This document shows positions 1 through 6,925 of a stretch of 14,072 bases of DNA, one piece after another. The DNA is taken from the NCBI GenBank assembly GCA_029054965.1, contig JAIDEF010000366.1:1-14072 (forward strand), given 5' to 3'. The notes under the pieces are model-generated. The model did not search any database, was not told where the DNA came from, and worked only from the letters and a program-made list of their open reading frames with translations. Position numbers and translations under genes: made by a program. This DNA comes from Eubacterium sp. (GTDB taxonomy: Bacteria; Bacillota; Clostridia; Oscillospirales; Acutalibacteraceae). The stretch's first letter is position 1. Every line of letters starts with the position of its first letter.

Positions 1-48
1 ATATTACATTATAAAGAAAATTTTTTCAATAGCAAATTTTAAATTTAT

Positions 49-76
49 AAAAAAAGCGGGCGGATAGTATCCGCCC
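49..76 (-). terminator. Rho-independent terminator of the fhs-tsaE-tsaB-rpiB operon
   Basis: Read on the minus strand, GGGCGGATA pairs perfectly with TATCCGCCC (9 bp around a single base, or 8 bp with a 3-nt loop, at 58-76). It is followed by GC and seven T residues (55-49). This is a GC-rich hairpin with a U-tract, 30 nt past the rpiB stop codon, as expected for an intrinsic terminator. The flanking CCCCTAC makes it resemble short dispersed palindromes of some Clostridia, which is raised as a separate finding. The 48 bases to its left are AT-rich and I see no gene in them. Confidence 0.85.
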
Positions 77-105
77 CTACTGAATATAAACGCAAATATC
101 AAATT

Positions 106-555
106 TTAATAGAGCTTTTCGCCTTTTTCAATTGCCATAATCTGGTCAACTCTTGTGGCATGACGTCCGCCCTCAAACTCTGTGTTAAGAAAAACATCCA
201 CAAGCTCGATTGCTAAGCCGGCACCAATAACTCTGTCACCCATACAAAGCACATTTGCATCATTATGTGCACGGGTATACTTAGCACTGAACCAGTCACT
301 GCAGCAGCAAGCACGAATACCCTTAACCTTATTAGCTGCCATAGAAATACCTACACCTGTGCCGCAGCAAAGAATTGCCTTATCGCATTCGCCTGACACA
401 ATCTTGTCACAAGCCTTTTGTGCAGAAATCGCATAATCAAAACGCTCAGGTGTATAACAGCCTACATCTATGTAATCAATATTTTTTTCTTCTAAATACT
501 TACGGATTTCCTCCTTAAGCGGAAAACCTGCGTGGTCACTGCCGATAGCAATCAT
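106..555 (-). CDS. rpiB: Ribose 5-phosphate isomerase B
   Basis: Interconverts ribose 5-phosphate and ribulose 5-phosphate in the cytosol (non-oxidative pentose phosphate pathway); some family members also isomerise allose or galactose 6-phosphates. The 149 residues match the usual RpiB length. Family motifs are intact: SDHAG near the N-terminus (D7, H8), DY at 40-41, CGTGVGISMAANK from 64 with C64 at the catalytic cysteine position, RAHNDANVL with H97 as the ring-opening histidine, and GGRHATRV at 129-136 for phosphate binding. The ATG at 555 follows an AAGGAG site lying inside the end of tsaB, with only 4 nt between the genes, so it is the last gene of that operon. It is unusually cysteine-rich (9 Cys), including a CCC run at 83-85. 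RpiB rather than the LacA/LacB galactose isomerase is favoured by the housekeeping context and the strong match to RpiB motifs. Confidence 0.95.
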   Translation of the reverse strand: MIAIGSDHAGFPLKEEIRKYLEEKNIDYIDVGCYTPERFDYAISAQKACDKIVSGECDKAILCCGTGVGISMAANKVKGIRACCCSDWFSAKYTRAHNDANVLCMGDRVIGAGLAIELVDVFLNTEFEGGRHATRVDQIMAIEKGEKLY

Positions 556-559
556 TTTA

Positions 560-1231
560 TTATTCTCCTTTTTTCAATTTCAGTTCACGCTCTGCCTGGC
601 TGAGTCTTAAATATACAGGCATTAAGGCTGCTGCTGAAATTTTTTCTTTATTTAAAGCTGCTTTTGAAACACCAACACCATTCTGCCAGCGTTTTTCCTC
701 ATCAGCCAAAATAACATTATCAAGTCCGATATTATTATAAAAAAGCTCTGCACCATCACCTGCTGCAATAACCCTGTCATAATCAGAAAGCTCATTTCTC
801 AAATCATCAATTGCAATTGCTCTGTCCTCACAAAGGCGGTTAACAACACCATTTTTAACCTCAAACAAAGCGTTATAAAACTGCATTCGTCTTGCATCCA
901 TAACTGCACAGACAATGCAATCCTCATCACAAAAATTATGAGCAATCGCCTCTAAAACAGAAACAGAAATGCATGGAATATCACGATTAAAGGCAATCCC
1001 CTTAACAGTTGCAACACCTATTCTGACTCCTGTGAAAGAGCCGGGACCTGCTGTAACGGCAATCGCATCCAGTTCATCAAAGCTATGACAGTCCATAACT
1101 CTTTTAATCATAGGCAGAAGCGTTTCACTATGTGTAAGTCCTGCATTAATAAATTCACTTTTAATTACCTTTTCGCCGTCGGTCAGTGCAACTGATGCAG
1201 TAACCGCCGAGGAATCAACAGATAAAAGCAT
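560..1231 (-). CDS. tsaB: tRNA t6A37 biosynthesis protein TsaB
   Basis: TsaB is the inactive ASKHA-fold partner that dimerises with TsaD and recruits TsaE. Together they transfer threonylcarbamoyl to A37 of ANN-decoding tRNAs in the cytosol. The 223-residue length is typical. The N-terminus MLLSVDSSAVTASVAL is the first ASKHA strand pair, GPGSFTGVRIG at 62-72 is the family hallmark, and the C-terminal region MPVYLRLSQAER (about 204-215) matches the usual P.YLR..EA ending. The ATG at 1231 overlaps the tsaE stop by one base (TAATG), implying translational coupling. In many Firmicutes rimI or tsaD follows tsaB; here rpiB follows instead, so tsaD must be elsewhere in the genome. Confidence 0.94.
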   Translation of the reverse strand: MLLSVDSSAVTASVALTDGEKVIKSEFINAGLTHSETLLPMIKRVMDCHSFDELDAIAVTAGPGSFTGVRIGVATVKGIAFNRDIPCISVSVLEAIAHNFCDEDCIVCAVMDARRMQFYNALFEVKNGVVNRLCEDRAIAIDDLRNELSDYDRVIAAGDGAELFYNNIGLDNVILADEEKRWQNGVGVSKAALNKEKISAAALMPVYLRLSQAERELKLKKGE

Positions 1232-1662
1232 TATTCTTCCTCATATTTTTTATAAATTTTGAAATGTCTTGTATCATCACTTGGTTTCGTGATTTCAATA
1301 ATCACCGCATCATCAGGCAGAGCACCATAAACATTTTCGCTCCACTCAATTGACATATAACCATCTGTTTCAAGAAAATCGAAAAAGCCTGTTGAATAAA
1401 GATCGTCCCAGCCATCAACACGGTACATATCAAAATGATAAAGTGTATTTTCATTACCGATGTAGGTATTGCAGATTGCAAAGGTTGGCGATGACACATC
1501 GGCATCAATACCAAGCCCACGGGCAAAGCCTGTGGTAAAGGCAGTTTTGCCCATACCAAGACCTCCCACAAAAGCCACTACACTGCCCTTTGGCAAAGTC
1601 TTTGCAATACACTCACCAAGTGAAACAGTTTCCTCATAGGAATTTGTAATATATTCTTTCAT
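1231..1662 (-). CDS. tsaE: tRNA t6A37 biosynthesis ATPase TsaE
   Basis: P-loop ATPase that drives turnover of the TsaB-TsaD complex during t6A37 tRNA modification. It has 143 residues, normal for the family. The Walker A segment GGLGMGKT lies at 33-40, the switch-like SSPTF at 57-61, HFDMYR at 76-81 and the IEWSE strand (Walker B-like, acidic) at 105-109, all in the expected order. The family consensus P-loop is roughly GDLGAGKTT; here the Asp is Gly and the residue after GKT is Ala. This is probably a lineage variant, because the Lys and first Thr are kept. The ATG at 1662 overlaps the fhs stop codon (TGATG), so it is read as the second gene of the fhs operon. Confidence 0.94.
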   Translation of the reverse strand: MKEYITNSYEETVSLGECIAKTLPKGSVVAFVGGLGMGKTAFTTGFARGLGIDADVSSPTFAICNTYIGNENTLYHFDMYRVDGWDDLYSTGFFDFLETDGYMSIEWSENVYGALPDDAVIIEITKPSDDTRHFKIYKKYEEE

Positions 1663-3329
1663 CAGAAAAGACCTACTGTATTTCCGTTTTCATCAATATC
1701 AATTTTATAAGCTGCAGGTGCTTTTGAAAGACCCGGCATCGTCATAATTGAGCCTGTCTGCAATACAATAAAGCCTGCACCATTTGACAACGAAGCAGAT
1801 GAAACAGTTATTCTGAAATCCTCAGGTCTGCCAAGCTGCGTCGGGTTATCACTCAAACTATACTGTGTTTTCGCCATACAAACAGGAATTTTATCAGCAC
1901 CGAGTGCAATAAATTCATCAATACTCTTTTTAGCCTCTTTCGTATAGTCAACACCGTCTGCACCATAAATTTCTCTTGCGATAGTTTCCACCTTTTCATA
2001 AAGCGGCATATCAAGGTCATAAAGGTGATGAAAATTATTTTCCTTCTCACAGGCATCAATAACCTTTTCGGCTAATTCCTTTGAGCCATCGCCGCCCTCA
2101 GCAAAGCACTTTGTAACAGCAAAATCTGCACCCTTGCTATCACAGAAGGATTTAACAAATTCAATTTCTTTATCCGTATCGGCATAGAAATGGTTGATTG
2201 CAACAACCACAGGAACACCGAATTTTTTAAGATTATCAATATGAGCACCAAGGTTAACACTGCCCTTTTCAAGTGCCTCCATATTTTCACCGATAAGCTC
2301 TGTTTTAGGTACACCGCCGTTATATTTCATTGAACGAACGGTAGATACCAGAACTATACAGCTTGGCTTCAGGCCTGCAAAACGGCACTTAATGTCAAGA
2401 AACTTCTCAGCACCTAAATCAGAACCGAAGCCTGCTTCGGTTATACAATAATCGCCAAGCTTTAAGGCTGTCTTTGTAGCACGGATTGAGTTACAGCCGT
2501 GAGCAATGTTTGCAAAAGGACCGCCATGCATAATTGCAGGAGTATTTTCAAGTGTCTGCACAAGGTTAGGCTTGATTGCATCCTTAAGAAGAACAGTCAT
2601 TGCACCGTCAGCCTTAATATCCTTACAGTATACAGGTGCACCATCATAGGTATAAGCAACGAGGATATTACCAAGTCTGCGTTTTAAGTCAAATAAATCC
2701 TCACTAAGGCAGAGTATTGCCATAACCTCACTGGCAACAGTAATGATGAAATGGTCCTCACGAGGAATACCATTAAGCTTACCGCCAAGAGAGCAGACTA
2801 TATTTCTTAAAGCTCTGTCATTCATATCAAGACAGCGTTTAACAAGCACTCTTCTCTGGTCAATACCAAGCTCATTGCCCTGCTGAATATGGTTATCAAG
2901 AACAGCACACATCAAATTGTTGGCACTGGTAATAGCGTGCATATCACCTGTGAAATGGAGATTAATATCCTCCATAGGAACAACCTGTGAATAGCCGCCG
3001 CCTGCAGCACCGCCTTTAATACCGAACACCGGACCGAGAGATGGCTCACGAAGTGCTATAACAGCATTTTTACCGAGCCTGCACATTCCCTGACCAAGAC
3101 CGATTGACACGGTTGTTTTACCCTCACCTGCAGGGGTTGGGTTAACAGCGGTAACAAGAATTAACTTTCCGTCTTTCTTATCCTTAAGTCTGTCAAAAAG
3201 GCTGTCGTTTATTTTAGCCTTATAATGACCATATGGCTCAAGCTCATCCTCAGTAATGCCGATTGAAGCTGCAACATCTGCTATTTTTTTCATCTTTGCC
3301 TGCTGAGCTATTTCAATATCAGTTAACAT
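1662..3329 (-). CDS. fhs: Formate-tetrahydrofolate ligase (10-formyl-THF synthetase)
   Basis: Makes 10-formyl-THF from formate, ATP and THF in the cytosol. This is the entry of formate into one-carbon metabolism and the second step of the methyl branch of the Wood-Ljungdahl pathway where that exists. The 555-residue protein is full length. The P-loop TPAGEGKTT is at 65-73, followed by [18 protein letters not shown] at 95-112 and the [12 protein letters not shown] segment at 122-133, all signature regions. The C-terminus ([21 protein letters not shown]) is also typical. The ATG at 3329 has AAGGAG 8 nt upstream and is the first gene of its operon. The window alone does not show acetogenesis: many purine-auxotrophic or fermentative anaerobes carry fhs. 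With glyA in the window, a role in supplying formyl and methylene groups is the safest reading. Confidence 0.97.
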   Translation of the reverse strand: MLTDIEIAQQAKMKKIADVAASIGITEDELEPYGHYKAKINDSLFDRLKDKKDGKLILVTAVNPTPAGEGKTTVSIGLGQGMCRLGKNAVIALREPSLGPVFGIKGGAAGGGYSQVVPMEDINLHFTGDMHAITSANNLMCAVLDNHIQQGNELGIDQRRVLVKRCLDMNDRALRNIVCSLGGKLNGIPREDHFIITVASEVMAILCLSEDLFDLKRRLGNILVAYTYDGAPVYCKDIKADGAMTVLLKDAIKPNLVQTLENTPAIMHGGPFANIAHGCNSIRATKTALKLGDYCITEAGFGSDLGAEKFLDIKCRFAGLKPSCIVLVSTVRSMKYNGGVPKTELIGENMEALEKGSVNLGAHIDNLKKFGVPVVVAINHFYADTDKEIEFVKSFCDSKGADFAVTKCFAEGGDGSKELAEKVIDACEKENNFHHLYDLDMPLYEKVETIAREIYGADGVDYTKEAKKSIDEFIALGADKIPVCMAKTQYSLSDNPTQLGRPEDFRITVSSASLSNGAGFIVLQTGSIMTMPGLSKAPAAYKIDIDENGNTVGLF

Positions 3330-3351
3330 AAGTCATACTCCTTAATTCTTT

Positions 3352-3388
3352 GTTATGATAGTATAACACACTTTCATTAATAATTAAA
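3352..3388 (-). promoter_or_regulatory. Predicted fhs operon promoter with overlapping inverted repeat
   Basis: On the minus strand, TGTTATACT at 3368-3360 is an extended -10 (TG-N-TATACT, 5 of 6 matches). TTTAAT, 17 nt further upstream (3388-3383), is a poor -35, which is common when the -10 is extended. Transcription would start near 3353, giving a leader of about 25 nt that holds only the ribosome binding site. The inverted repeat TGTTAT-N6-ATAACA (3351-3368) covers the -10 and start site and could be an operator. This is prediction from sequence only. Confidence 0.5.
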
Positions 3389-3422
3389 TACCAAATTTAA
3401 CAATATATACATAAATTTATTA

Positions 3423-3456
3423 TTGACTTGAAAAGTAATATGTATTTTAATATAAT
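3423..3456 (+). promoter_or_regulatory. Predicted sigma-A promoter(s) of the rodA-like gene
   Basis: TTGAAA (3428-3433), a 17-nt spacer and a perfect TATAAT (3451-3456) make a strong housekeeping promoter. A second, overlapping arrangement shifted by 5 nt also fits: TTGACT (3423-3428), 17 nt, TTTAAT (3446-3451). The leader is about 20 nt and carries AGGAGG at 3473-3478, 5 nt before the ATG. Confidence 0.7.
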
Positions 3457-3483
3457 ATATAGAAAAGTGTAAAGGAGGTTGCA

Positions 3484-4632
3484 ATGGAGCAAAAAAGAAT
3501 AGGATTTTTCGGCGGTCTTGATTTTGTAACTTTGATTACTGCATTAATCGGCTCAGCCTACGGACTGACGCTCATCTACAGTGCAACCTTTTCAAAATTG
3601 ACTGAAGGCAAAATTATTACAAGCGATGTCAGAAGCACACTGATTTCAGTTGCTGGAGGTATAATTTTTGCTTTAATTGTATGCAACATCGACTATGAAA
3701 TCATATCAAAGCTATGGCCGATTATTGCAGGAGGCTGCATACTGCTGATGATTATAACAATGTTTTTCGGTGTGGCAGCTAATGAAAGCAGACAGGATGC
3801 ACGCTCCTGGCTTAACCTCGGATTTTTCACCTTCCAGACCAGTGAGCTGCTTAAGGTTGGATTTATCATCAGCTTTTCCTATCACCTTGATATGGTCAAG
3901 GATCATATCAACAGAATAAAAACAATCGTACCGCTGGTTATACATGGTGCTATACCTGTTGCACTTGTTATTGCAACAGGTGATGCAGGCTCAGCATTGG
4001 TATTTTTGATTATATTTATTGGAATGCTGTTTTTTGCAAAGGTACATATCGGATACTTTATCGCAGGAATCTGTGCGATAATAGTTGCATTTGCGGCTGC
4101 CTGGAAGCTAAATATCATTGATGGTATTCAGCGTGAAAGAATTACTGCATTGTTTTATCCTGAGCAATATGCAGACACGCTTTATCAGCAGACGAATGGC
4201 AAAATCGCTATGGGCAGCGGCGGCTGGCTTGGTCAGGGATTTTTAAACGGAACAATGACTCAGAGCCGACAGGTTCCTGTTAATGAAAGTGATATGATAT
4301 TATCAGTTGCAGGTGAGGAATTCGGTTATATAGGCACACTTGCTGTAATAGTTATACTGACCGTTCTTGTTGTCAGAGTTATATCAACAGGACTTAAGGC
4401 GAGAGATAATGTGGGCTATTTAATGTGCAGCGGCATTGCAGTTATGCTTTTCGCCCAGATATTTATTAATATCGGAATGGAGCTTTCCATACTGCCCTGT
4501 ATCGGTATCACACTGCCGTTATTCTCGGCAGGCGGGTCGTCATCACTATGTAGTTATCTTGCACGCGGTATTGAAATGAGTGTTTACAGATTTTCAAAAT
4601 CGCAGAACAAATCACTGCTTTATGCGGGATAA
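3484..4632 (+). CDS. rodA: RodA/FtsW/SpoVE-family peptidoglycan glycosyltransferase, most like RodA
   Basis: A multi-pass membrane SEDS protein (about ten hydrophobic segments in 382 residues) that polymerises lipid II into glycan strands together with a class B penicillin-binding protein. Conserved regions in order: ARSWLNLGFFTFQTSELLKV (106-125), GDAGSALVFL (166-175), GSGGWLGQGFLNGT (244-257), an external loop with D270, EEFGYIG (278-284) and GITLPLFSAGGSSSL (341-355). D270 aligns with the catalytic Asp (D262 of E. coli RodA). The FLNGT segment and EEFGYIG favour RodA over FtsW. Several usually constant positions differ: QTSE for QPSE, VNESDMIL for the PERHTDFIF-type loop, and LFSAGGSS for FISYGGSS, so it is a divergent member or a clade variant. 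It is monocistronic between its own promoter and terminator, and no penicillin-binding protein partner is in view. A SpoVE-like sporulation role cannot be excluded, but the promoter looks vegetative. Confidence 0.85.
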   Translation: MEQKRIGFFGGLDFVTLITALIGSAYGLTLIYSATFSKLTEGKIITSDVRSTLISVAGGIIFALIVCNIDYEIISKLWPIIAGGCILLMIITMFFGVAANESRQDARSWLNLGFFTFQTSELLKVGFIISFSYHLDMVKDHINRIKTIVPLVIHGAIPVALVIATGDAGSALVFLIIFIGMLFFAKVHIGYFIAGICAIIVAFAAAWKLNIIDGIQRERITALFYPEQYADTLYQQTNGKIAMGSGGWLGQGFLNGTMTQSRQVPVNESDMILSVAGEEFGYIGTLAVIVILTVLVVRVISTGLKARDNVGYLMCSGIAVMLFAQIFINIGMELSILPCIGITLPLFSAGGSSSLCSYLARGIEMSVYRFSKSQNKSLLYAG

Positions 4633-4651
4633 AATTTTAAGATTAAACATC

Positions 4652-4686
4652 AAAACACCCAAAGAAGAACTTTCTTTGGGTGTTTT
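4652..4686. terminator. Bidirectional Rho-independent terminator between rodA and trpS
   Basis: AAAACACCCAAAGAA (4652-4666) pairs perfectly with TTCTTTGGGTGTTTT (4672-4686) around a 5-nt loop. The plus strand continues TTTTATTATA and the minus strand TTTTGATG, so each direction has a U-rich tail. It lies 19 nt past the rodA stop and 9 nt past the trpS stop, between convergent genes, and should end both transcripts. Confidence 0.9.
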
Positions 4687-4695
4687 ATTATACTT

Positions 4696-5709
4696 CTATT
4701 TCATAAGAAAACCGATTTTTTTCATAGCCTTATCCAGCGTACGCTGTGACAGACGCTGTGCAAAATTCCCGCCATTAGTCCAGCATTCCTGAAGATAAGC
4801 CTTATCATTCATAAGCTCTTTATACTTCTTTTGAACCGGCTCAAGCTCAGCAACAACAGCCTCACCAACTGCTGTCTTGAAGTCACCGTAGCCTTTGCCT
4901 GCAAATTCATCCTCAATAGCTTGATAATCCTTGCCTGTTACAGCAGAATAAATTGTCATAAGGTTATTGATTCCGTCCTTGCCGTCAGCATAACGGACAG
5001 ACATTTCGCTGTCGGTAACGGCTGATTTGAACTTTTTCATAATAACATTCGGCTCATCGGTAAGATAAACAGTACCCTTTGGGTTCGGGTCAGATTTACT
5101 CATTTTGCGTGTTGGATCTGCAAGGCTCATTACCCTTGCACCTGCCTTTGGAATGTAGGGCTCAGGAACAGTAAACACATTTCCATAAACACCATTAAAA
5201 CGCTCGGCAATATCCCTGGCTATTTCAAGATGCTGCTTCTGGTCAGCACCAACAGGAACAACATCAGCCTGATACAGAAGAATATCAGCAGCCATTAAGC
5301 AGGGATAAGTAAACAGACCTGCATTGACATTATCGGAATGCTGCTTTGATTTATCCTTAAACTGAGTCATTCTGCTAAGCTCACCAAACTGAGTATAGCA
5401 GTTAAGCAGCCAGCCGAGCTGTGAGTGCTGCGGCACATGAGACTGAACAAACAAAACACTCTTCTCAGGCTCAAGACCCACTGACATTAGCAAAGCATAA
5501 AGCTGAACAGTCTGCTCCCTGAGCTTCTTAGGGTCCTGACGAACTGTAATTGAATGTAAGTCGGCAATACCGAAAATCGTATCAAAATCCTCCTGAAAAT
5601 CAGCCCATCCGCGCATAGCACCAAGGTAATTGCCCAGTGTAGGCACCGATGTTGGCTGAATTAAGGAAAGACTCCTTTTCTTTCTCTGCACTTTAATTTC
5701 TTCCGACAT
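4696..5709 (-). CDS. trpS: Tryptophanyl-tRNA synthetase
   Basis: Class Ic aminoacyl-tRNA synthetase that charges tRNA-Trp in the cytosol. At 337 residues it matches the common bacterial form (E. coli about 334). The HIGH-type signature is TLGN at 24-27 within IQPTSVPTLGNYLGA, the GADQKQHLE Trp/ATP pocket strand is at 154-162, and KMSKS is at 202-206. ATG at 5709 is chosen because AGGAG lies 7 nt upstream. It is the last gene of the glyA operon, 29 nt after the aminotransferase gene. No T-box leader is present next to trpS, so any tryptophan control would have to come from the distant operon promoter or from elsewhere. Confidence 0.97.
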   Translation of the reverse strand: MSEEIKVQRKKRSLSLIQPTSVPTLGNYLGAMRGWADFQEDFDTIFGIADLHSITVRQDPKKLREQTVQLYALLMSVGLEPEKSVLFVQSHVPQHSQLGWLLNCYTQFGELSRMTQFKDKSKQHSDNVNAGLFTYPCLMAADILLYQADVVPVGADQKQHLEIARDIAERFNGVYGNVFTVPEPYIPKAGARVMSLADPTRKMSKSDPNPKGTVYLTDEPNVIMKKFKSAVTDSEMSVRYADGKDGINNLMTIYSAVTGKDYQAIEDEFAGKGYGDFKTAVGEAVVAELEPVQKKYKELMNDKAYLQECWTNGGNFAQRLSQRTLDKAMKKIGFLMK

Positions 5710-5738
5710 AATTATTCTCCTAAATCTGATAGATATTA

Positions 5739-6923
5739 TTAATACTCTTTAGCAATTTCCCCAAGAATTTTAACACCATTAACAATCCCTTCCTCAGTAG
5801 GGGTTGAAAAATTCAGCCTTATATACTGTGTGTCAGCTTTATCATCTGTTAAAAATGCATTCCCGGGCACAACAGCTACCTTTTTATCAACTGCTTTCTT
5901 AACAAACTCAAGCATATCAACATAATCAGGCAGCCTGCACCAAATGAACAAACCGCCTTCCGGACGAACGTATTCAACAAATCCGCCCAGCTCTCTGTCA
6001 ATAGCATCGCACATAAGGTTTAATCTTTTTCTGTATATGTTCTGAATTTTAGCAATATGAGCATCAACATCATAATTCTTGAACCACTCGTTGACAATCA
6101 TCTGATTTAAGCAAGGTGTATGAACATCACTTGCCTGCTTGCCCACAGTCATTTTAGCCAAAATCTGCTTTGGTCCGCAGCAATATGCAACACGCAGACC
6201 CGGGGATAAAATCTTTGAAAAAGAGCCTGCATAAATCACAATGCCCTCTGTATCCATTGATTTAATGGTAGGCACCTTTTCACCTGCCACACGCAAATCA
6301 CCATAAGGGTTAGCCTCCAAGACGATAACACCATACTCCTTTGCAAGCCGATAAAGTCTTTCCCTCTTCTCAAGTGACATAGTAGCGCCTGACGGATTCT
6401 GGAAATTCGGTATTGTGTATATAAATTTAACATTATCTGTTGTTTTAAGTGCTTCTTCAAGGGCACCGATATCCATGCCGTCTGCTTCAACAGGAACTCC
6501 CTTTAACTTACAGCCATAGGAACGGAAGCAATTGAGCGAGCCGATAAAGGACGGCTCTTCACAAATGACGGTATCACCCTCATTGCAAAGCACCTTAGTC
6601 ACCAAGTCCATAACCTGTGTTGCACCTGATAAAATCAGAACAGTATCATTATCTGTACCTATATTTTCTTTATCCTTAATCCATTTTGATATGGTATCCC
6701 TGAGCGGCTGATAACCCTCACTCACACCATACTGTAGTGCATCAACAGGATTAGCTTCCAAAATATGTTTTGCTATTGCCTGTATCTCCTCCACAGGGAA
6801 GGCATCGGGTGCAGGATTACCTGCTGCCAAGGGAATAATTTCCGGGTCGGCTGTTGCCTTTAAAATCTCCCTTATAGCACTGGGCTGAAGATTGCTGATT
6901 TTGTCTGAAAAAATGTAATCCAT
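5739..6923 (-). CDS. PLP-dependent aminotransferase, class I/II (LysN/AAT-like fold), atypical cofactor site
   Basis: A fold-type I aminotransferase of 394 residues without the GntR DNA-binding domain of MocR regulators. The family transfers amino groups between amino acids (aromatic, 2-aminoadipate, branched chain) and 2-oxo acids; the substrate here cannot be told. Visible motifs are AAGNPAPDAFP (33-43), NPSG (176-179), GSFSK (233-237) with K237 as the Schiff-base lysine, PGLRVAY (241-247) with the phosphate-binding Arg, RPEGGLFIW (320-328) and YIRLNFS (367-373) with R369 for substrate carboxylate. The strand that normally reads EDDPY or EDNPY, whose first Asp holds the pyridine nitrogen of PLP, reads EANPY (203-207), so A204 replaces that Asp. 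The gene is otherwise intact, so the enzyme may be altered rather than dead. ATG at 6923 has GAGG 7 nt upstream and sits 2 nt after the preceding gene's stop. Confidence 0.9.
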   Translation of the reverse strand: MDYIFSDKISNLQPSAIREILKATADPEIIPLAAGNPAPDAFPVEEIQAIAKHILEANPVDALQYGVSEGYQPLRDTISKWIKDKENIGTDNDTVLILSGATQVMDLVTKVLCNEGDTVICEEPSFIGSLNCFRSYGCKLKGVPVEADGMDIGALEEALKTTDNVKFIYTIPNFQNPSGATMSLEKRERLYRLAKEYGVIVLEANPYGDLRVAGEKVPTIKSMDTEGIVIYAGSFSKILSPGLRVAYCCGPKQILAKMTVGKQASDVHTPCLNQMIVNEWFKNYDVDAHIAKIQNIYRKRLNLMCDAIDRELGGFVEYVRPEGGLFIWCRLPDYVDMLEFVKKAVDKKVAVVPGNAFLTDDKADTQYIRLNFSTPTEEGIVNGVKILGEIAKEY

Positions 6924-6925
6924 TT

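Noticed and set aside
5710..5738. Possible T-box leader before trpS
   Set aside because: Only 29 nt separate the genes, far too short for a T-box, and no TGGGTGGNACCGCG-like sequence is visible.
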